A stretch of DNA of 64,000 nucleotides from Acidimicrobiia bacterium (GTDB lineage: Bacteria > Actinomycetota > Acidimicrobiia > Spongiisociales > UBA5794): positions 1 to 64,000 of the forward strand of contig JASJDZ010000002.1 in the NCBI GenBank assembly GCA_030065575.1. Reading direction: 5' to 3'. Position numbers and translations under genes: made by a program. The stretch's first letter is position 1. Every line of letters starts with the position of its first letter. The notes beneath the pieces were generated by a model. It did not search any database. It was not told the origin of the DNA and saw only the letters and a list, made by a program, of their open reading frames with translations. Shown in pieces: positions 58,968 through 64,000 of this stretch.

Positions 58968-59332
58968 GCAGGGTCCATCACCAGGAACTCGTCGATCTTG
59001 AGCAAGCCCGGAGGAGGCTTGGCGCGGTGGCCGAGCAAGGGCCAAGCCTCGTCCCCTCGGATGACCCGCGGGTTGGCCAGCTCAATGGTTTCGCCGTCCT
59101 TGCGCAGGGTTGCGGTACCGCTGGCAAGGATGTTCCGGACCCAATCACATTCAGAGCCGTAGACGAGAATGAAGAGGTATCCGCCCTCGATCTGGTGCGC
59201 ATCGAGGGGAGTGACATACTCCTTGCCCGACTTGCGTCCGACATGGGTCAAAGTCGGCCGTTTCCCGCGGCGCAGCTCGATCGGATTGAATATCCGCTTG
59301 TTGATCTTTCCCCACCACAGTGGCATGGGCAT
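58964..59332 (-). CDS. deazaflavin (F420)-dependent nitroreductase family protein
   Basis: LTHVGRKSGKEYVTPLDAHQIEGGYLFILVYGSECDWVRNILASGTATL. Confidence 0.82.
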   Translation of the reverse strand: MPMPLWWGKINKRIFNPIELRRGKRPTLTHVGRKSGKEYVTPLDAHQIEGGYLFILVYGSECDWVRNILASGTATLRKDGETIELANPRVIRGDEAWPLLGHRAKPPPGLLKIDEFLVMDPA

Positions 59333-59376
59333 TGTGTTTCTCCCAGCAAGACGCTTGTGACCGGAGTGTACGACGC

Positions 59377-59538
59377 CTAGCCCGGTTCCCCCGGGTCACA
59401 CACCGGATGGTTGGCGACGGTCAGCGTCAATGCTTCGTCTGATAGCTCCCATGAGTAGATGAGCGGTCCTTCGACCACGTCGACATCGGTACCGCAGGCG
59501 GCGAGGGCAACAACGACGAGTAGGGCTCTCAGCTTCAT
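59377..59538 (-). CDS. 53-aa predicted lipoprotein
   Basis: MKLRALLVVVALAACGTDVDVVEGPLIYSWELSDEALTLTVANHPVCDPGEPG*; lipobox ALAAC; missed by the 60-aa cutoff. Confidence 0.55.
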   Translation of the reverse strand: MKLRALLVVVALAACGTDVDVVEGPLIYSWELSDEALTLTVANHPVCDPGEPG

Positions 59539-59731
59539 CAAGCCAACCCTAGAGCGCAGTGAACGGGTGTCGATCAGGCCCCGATTTCGCGAGGCTCACA
59601 ACCCGATTGAGCGTCGCGCCGGTCAGATCGCTAGCCTCGGTAATGCGTTGGCAATCAGCGCAACAGGGGGCGCCGCGGTGCGCTATCGAAACCCCGGGGC
59701 CCGACTGTTGGGATCGCAGAAGGGGTTGACG

Positions 59732-62700
59732 ATGGCGGGTTCTTTCTTGGCGGGACGACGACTCCGATTGGTGGTGGCAGCATCGCTGCTTGCCTCCGTC
59801 GTGACCGCTCTTGGCGTTGTATCGGCGCAGGCCGCGGAGCCTGCCGCAGATCATTTGTTGTTGTCGGAGATTGCGGTTACGCCGACGGAGGGTGAGTTCA
59901 TTGAGATTCATAATCCGACGGGTTCTGTGATTGATCTGACGGATGTGTATTTGACTGATGCGACCTTTGCGCCTGGGGGGACGTTCTATTACGAGATCGT
60001 TTTGGGTGATGGTTCTGGTGGCGGTGGCGGGTTTGCGGATTTCCATGCTCGTTTCCCGGCTGGGGCCACGATTGCTGCTGGGGAGTATCAGACGGTTGCG
60101 TTGAATGGGTCGACCAATTTTGACGCTACGTATGGTGTTGATCCGACTTATGAGCTGTATGAGGATGACGGGGCGCCTGATGCGATTCCGGACATGCTCG
60201 AGGCGGAGCCGGGGTCGATTGATGGTCAGGGTGGCCTGTCTGATGGTGAGGTTGCTGTCCTGTATTCGTGGGATGGTGCTTCTGATTTGGTGCAGGATCT
60301 GGACTATGCCGTTTGGGGTGACAAGAACGAGGCGGTTGATAAGACCGATGTTGCGATTGATGGCCCTGATGGTGATACCGACACGTCGACGTATCTTGAT
60401 GACACCGCAGTTGCATCCCAGGATGTGATTTCTGCTGATAGTCATGCGTTTGGGTTGACGTGGCAGCGTGCTGATCTGACTGAGGGTGTGGAGACCCGTA
60501 CTGGTGGCAACGGAGCCACCGGCAACAACGAAACCTCAGAGAAGACCTCGGTCACCTGGGGTGCCACGGAGCCCACACCGAACGCAGCGACGACGCTGCC
60601 GCCGCCTCCTCCGGGTGGCGGGGTAGACCCGCTACCGCCGCTCGGCGTATGCGGTGATGCATTCACTGCCATCTACGACCTGCAAGGGTCGAGCCCCGAC
60701 GGCGCGTTCGAGGATGGGACACCGGCGCTGACCGAAGGCGTTGTTACTGGCGTCTTCCCCGGATACGGCGGCTACAACATCCAGGATGCGATGGGTGATG
60801 GCAACGCCGCCACCTCCGATGGCATCTTCGTCTCCGCCGACACGACCGGGGTCACGGTGGGCAACACTGTCCGGGTGGTTGGCCGAACGATGGAGATGTT
60901 CGGCCTCACTCAGATCACCGGAGTAGAGGACTCCGCCGACTGCGGAGGCGGGCCTGCGATCGCACCGACGCCGGTCGATCTGCCGCTGGCGGATCGGGAG
61001 CCGGTAGAGGGCATGCTGGTAACGCTGACCGACACGATGGTTGTCACCGATACGTACAACGTTGGCAACTTCGGCGAGGTGTGGATTGCGGCGGACACGG
61101 TTGTTCCGCAGCCGACGAACGTCTACTCCGTTGGTGATCCTGCGTTGCAGGCTCTTGCCGACGAGAACATGGCACGAGCAATCATCCTCGATGACGGGTC
61201 TACGTCAACGCCCGCCGAGCCACCGTACCTCCCTGCCGGAGGGACGTTACGACTTGGCGACACGGCATCGACAGTGACCGGGGTGATGCACTTCAGCTTC
61301 GGCCAGTTCCGCATCAACCCGACGGTGGAGGTCAGCTTCACCGCTACCAACCTGCGGCCGGCGACGGCACCAGATGTTGGCGGCGACGTAGTAATTGCCA
61401 CCTTCAATGTCCTCAACTACTGGACGACGCTCGATGGGCGCGGCGCTGAGACCGCCGAGCAGCTTGCGGAGCAGACCGACGGCCTCGTCGCTGCCATCCT
61501 GGGTCTCGGTGCGGACATCATCGGTCTCCAGGAGATGGAGAACGACCTGACCCATACGCCGATCACGACGCTCGTCGATGCGCTGAATGCAGCGGAGGGC
61601 AGCACGGTTTGGGCCTGGGTTGGCGAGGTCAACTACTACAACGACTACCCCATCCGAAACGAGATCATCTACCGCATTGGTGCAGTAGATCCGATCGGTG
61701 ATCCGCTGACGATCGAGGACCCGGCGTTCGACGACATCTCCCCCGGCGGGACGAGTCAGCTCGGCCGACCCCCGGTGGCGCAGGTGTTCGTGGCCAACGG
61801 GGAGAAGTTCACCGTCATTTCGAATCACTTCAAGTCGAAGAGTTGCACTGCAGCCAGCGGTGCCGACGAGAACCAGGATGACGGTCAGGCCTGCTACAAC
61901 GCCCGTCGGGTGTTGCAGGCGGAGCGAGTCCTCGAGTTCGTCGATGCGCTGCAGGCGTTCAGCGGCGACGATGATGTGATCGTGCTCGGCGACCTCAACT
62001 CGTATCTCGCTGAGGATCCGATCCTGGAGTTGGAGACCGAGTTGACCAACGTCTTTGCCGAGATGTCGGTCAACCCGTATACCTACAACTTCTTCGCCGC
62101 GTCGTCGGCGCCGTGGATCGGTCGAGGCAGCCTTGATCACATCCTGGTGACGCCGGAGATGGCACACAAGGTGTCGGACGTCGAGGCGTGGAACATCAAC
62201 GGCGACGAGCCGAACATGCTCGGGTGGACGAACCCGGACGACTCGGCACCCGGGCCGTATCGTTCCTCGGATCACGACCCGATTGTGATGGGCCTGCGGA
62301 CACCAGCGCCGTTCACCGACACGGCCGGCAGCATCTTCGCCGCTGACATCCAGTGGCTGGCGGAGGCAGGGATCACCCGTGGCTGCAACCCGCCCGTCAA
62401 CGACAACTACTGCCCGGAGCTTGAGCTGAGCCGGGGGCAGATGGCGGCGATGTTTGTCCGGGCGCTGGATCTTCCGGCGACGACGACTGACTTCTTCACC
62501 GATGACGAGTTCTCGATCTTCGAGGATGACATCAATCGGCTGGCGGAGGCAGGGATCACCCGTGGCTGCAACCCGCCGGACAACGACAGCTTCTGTCCCG
62601 ATGATCTGGTGACACGAGGTCAAGTTGCGGCGATGTTTGTCCGAGCGCTGGATCTGCCGGCGACGACGACTGACTTCTTCACCGATGATGATCCCTCGAT

Positions 62701-62836
62701 CTTCGAGGATGACATCAATCGGCTGGCGGAAGCAGACATAACTCGCGGCTGTAACCAGGCCGGCGACAACTTCTGCCCGCTGGACAACCTGACGAGGGGT
62801 GAGATCGCAGCGTTCTGGCATCGTGCGCTGGGTTGA
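59732..62836 (+). CDS. ExeM/NucH-like extracellular nuclease with lamin-tail domain and three SLH repeats
   Basis: Signal peptide MAGSFLAGRRLRLVVAASLLASVVTALGVVSAQA; LTD LLLSEIAVTPTEGEFIEIHNPTGSVIDLTDVYLTD; IATFNVLNYWTTLDGRGAETAEQ...GLQEMEN; SDHDPIVMGL; SLH AEAGITRGCNPP...TRGQVAAMFVRAL. Confidence 0.9.
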   Translation: MAGSFLAGRRLRLVVAASLLASVVTALGVVSAQAAEPAADHLLLSEIAVTPTEGEFIEIHNPTGSVIDLTDVYLTDATFAPGGTFYYEIVLGDGSGGGGGFADFHARFPAGATIAAGEYQTVALNGSTNFDATYGVDPTYELYEDDGAPDAIPDMLEAEPGSIDGQGGLSDGEVAVLYSWDGASDLVQDLDYAVWGDKNEAVDKTDVAIDGPDGDTDTSTYLDDTAVASQDVISADSHAFGLTWQRADLTEGVETRTGGNGATGNNETSEKTSVTWGATEPTPNAATTLPPPPPGGGVDPLPPLGVCGDAFTAIYDLQGSSPDGAFEDGTPALTEGVVTGVFPGYGGYNIQDAMGDGNAATSDGIFVSADTTGVTVGNTVRVVGRTMEMFGLTQITGVEDSADCGGGPAIAPTPVDLPLADREPVEGMLVTLTDTMVVTDTYNVGNFGEVWIAADTVVPQPTNVYSVGDPALQALADENMARAIILDDGSTSTPAEPPYLPAGGTLRLGDTASTVTGVMHFSFGQFRINPTVEVSFTATNLRPATAPDVGGDVVIATFNVLNYWTTLDGRGAETAEQLAEQTDGLVAAILGLGADIIGLQEMENDLTHTPITTLVDALNAAEGSTVWAWVGEVNYYNDYPIRNEIIYRIGAVDPIGDPLTIEDPAFDDISPGGTSQLGRPPVAQVFVANGEKFTVISNHFKSKSCTAASGADENQDDGQACYNARRVLQAERVLEFVDALQAFSGDDDVIVLGDLNSYLAEDPILELETELTNVFAEMSVNPYTYNFFAASSAPWIGRGSLDHILVTPEMAHKVSDVEAWNINGDEPNMLGWTNPDDSAPGPYRSSDHDPIVMGLRTPAPFTDTAGSIFAADIQWLAEAGITRGCNPPVNDNYCPELELSRGQMAAMFVRALDLPATTTDFFTDDEFSIFEDDINRLAEAGITRGCNPPDNDSFCPDDLVTRGQVAAMFVRALDLPATTTDFFTDDDPSIFEDDINRLAEADITRGCNQAGDNFCPLDNLTRGEIAAFWHRALG

Positions 62837-62856
62837 CCTGAGCGATATCTAGGGGA

Positions 62857-62885
62857 GAGGGGCCGCTCCGGCGGCCCCTCTTTCG
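62857..62885 (+). terminator. intrinsic-terminator-like hairpin
   Basis: GAGGGGCCGC-TCCG-GCGGCCCCTC followed by TTTCGTTGTT. Confidence 0.7.
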
Positions 62886-62893
62886 TTGTTCCC

Positions 62894-62941
62894 TTGACAA
62901 TGACTAACACTCTTAGTTAAGCTGACTAAGCAAGTTAGTCA
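62894..62941 (+). promoter_or_regulatory. promoter overlapped by two TetR-type operators
   Basis: TTGACA at 62894; TGACTAA-CACTC-TTAGTTA (62901-62919); TGACTAA-GCAAG-TTAGTCA (62923-62941). Confidence 0.75.
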
Positions 62942-62954
62942 CAGGGAGAAGGAA

Positions 62955-63386
62955 ATGAAGAAGATTCACACCGAGATCGAGATCAATGCCACCCCGGAGC
63001 GGGTGTGGCAGGTGCTGACCGACCTCGCCTCGTATACGGAGTGGAACCCGTTCATTACCTCGGCCGATGGGACCGCAACTGTGGGAGAACGGTTGCATGT
63101 TCGCATCGAACCCCCCGGCGGGAGGGCGGCGACATTCCGCCCCGTAGTCACCGAGGCTGAAGCGGGCCAGCGGCTGGAGTGGCTGGGGAAACTCCTCTTC
63201 AGGGGCCTGTTCGACGGGCGCCACCGCTTCGAGATCGAGGCCACTTCCGGCGGTACTAACTTCATGCAGAGCGAGGAGTTCACCGGGGTGCTGGTCCCGC
63301 TACTGGCCAAGAGCCTCGACGGGCCAACGCGAGAAGGCTTCGAGCTGATGAACAGGGCGATCAAGGAACGCGCGGAGGATGGGTAA
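62955..63386 (+). CDS. SRPBCC (START/Bet v1-like) domain protein
   Basis: KIHTEIEINATPERVWQVLTDLASYTEWNPFITSADG. Confidence 0.88.
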   Translation: MKKIHTEIEINATPERVWQVLTDLASYTEWNPFITSADGTATVGERLHVRIEPPGGRAATFRPVVTEAEAGQRLEWLGKLLFRGLFDGRHRFEIEATSGGTNFMQSEEFTGVLVPLLAKSLDGPTREGFELMNRAIKERAEDG

Positions 63387-63951
63387 GAAGGTCGGGCTGA
63401 CCCTCGACGATGTCATTGCGGCGGCTGCTGCCATCGCCGATCGAGACGGTCTCGAGGCGATGTCGCTGCGAGCCGTTGCCGATGACCTGGGGATCAAGAC
63501 GCCGTCGCTGTACAACCACGTCGACGGTCTAGCCGGTCTGCGTCGGGAACTGGCCCTTCACGGAGCAAGGCACCTTGCCGAGATTGTGTCCTCGGCTCGG
63601 GGTGACGGCGACCCGGCCGAGGTGGTGCGCCGTAGTGCCCGCGCCTACCGCAGGTTCGCTCTAGAGCACCAGGGCCTCTATCAGGCATTGCTGCCCGCCC
63701 CGAAACCCGGCGAGGATGACGAGCTCTACGCCGCCATGGCCGCCCCTGCTGCAGAGCTGGCGGAGACGCTGATCTCCGCCGGGGTCGAAGAAGGGGAGAC
63801 TGTGCACATGATCAGAGCCTTGCGGGCAACGGTGCACGGCTTCATCGACCTGGAGATGAAGGACGGTTTCGGGATGCCGGAAGCCGTCGACGTCAGCTTC
63901 GAGAAGGCCATCGATGTCGTCATTCAAGGGGTACTGATCGAAGCAGAGTGA
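63379..63951 (+). CDS. TetR/AcrR family regulator (WHG-type C-terminus)
   Basis: LTLDDVIAAAAAIADRDGLEAMSLRAVADDLGIKTPSLYNHVDGLAGLRREL helix-turn-helix. Confidence 0.92.
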   Translation: MGKKVGLTLDDVIAAAAAIADRDGLEAMSLRAVADDLGIKTPSLYNHVDGLAGLRRELALHGARHLAEIVSSARGDGDPAEVVRRSARAYRRFALEHQGLYQALLPAPKPGEDDELYAAMAAPAAELAETLISAGVEEGETVHMIRALRATVHGFIDLEMKDGFGMPEAVDVSFEKAIDVVIQGVLIEAE

Positions 63952-64000
63952 CACTTAGCGCTCTGCTGGATTGACCTAGTCGCGATCCAGATTCTGTGAG

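Noticed and set aside
59549-60445. 298-aa minus-strand ORF opposite the LTD region
   Set aside because: Ile/Arg-rich translation is the complement of the T-ending codons of the LTD coding strand; not a gene.
61247-62821. 524-aa minus-strand ORF opposite the nuclease
   Set aside because: Antisense artifact of the repetitive GC-rich SLH/nuclease region; low-complexity V/R-rich translation without domains.

Overview
The window is GC-rich and looks like an actinobacterial, possibly Acidimicrobiia-like, chromosome segment around the replication origin; the lineage is my inference. The core is the conserved order gyrA-gyrB-dciA-recF-dnaN-[oriC]-dnaA | rpmH-rnpA-yidD-yidC-jag-rsmG-parA-parB | cwlM-like-trxA-trxB-anti-sigma-sigM-like-pseudokinase, the same order as the mycobacterial origin region. 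Around it are: a VapBC pair, an LCP lipoprotein, panD, two orphan sensor kinases, two paralogous secreted S8 peptidases ending in (SGTSW)n repeats, a PilT-like ATPase, a zinc-ribbon RNase HI, a CCA-adding enzyme, a YjjI/YjjW-type glycyl-radical enzyme pair, an arg cluster (CJB-R-GH, no D or F), an ExeM/NucH-like nuclease with LTD and SLH domains, and a SRPBCC-TetR module. The most unusual signals are mostly non-coding: (1) three copies of the ParB C-terminal codons with only synonymous differences, separated by two homologous units whose hairpins show compensatory changes and GNA triloops; (2) a composite 25-bp + 15-bp palindrome family with trinucleotide loops (one single copy, one inverted pair next to gyrA); (3) a duplicated S8 peptidase locus with a conserved 131-nt leader; (4) an rnpA frame with no ATG/GTG/TTG start before its conserved N-terminus; (5) paired operator-like palindromes at yjjI and at the tetR module. 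No tRNA, rRNA, CRISPR array or transposase was recognised.
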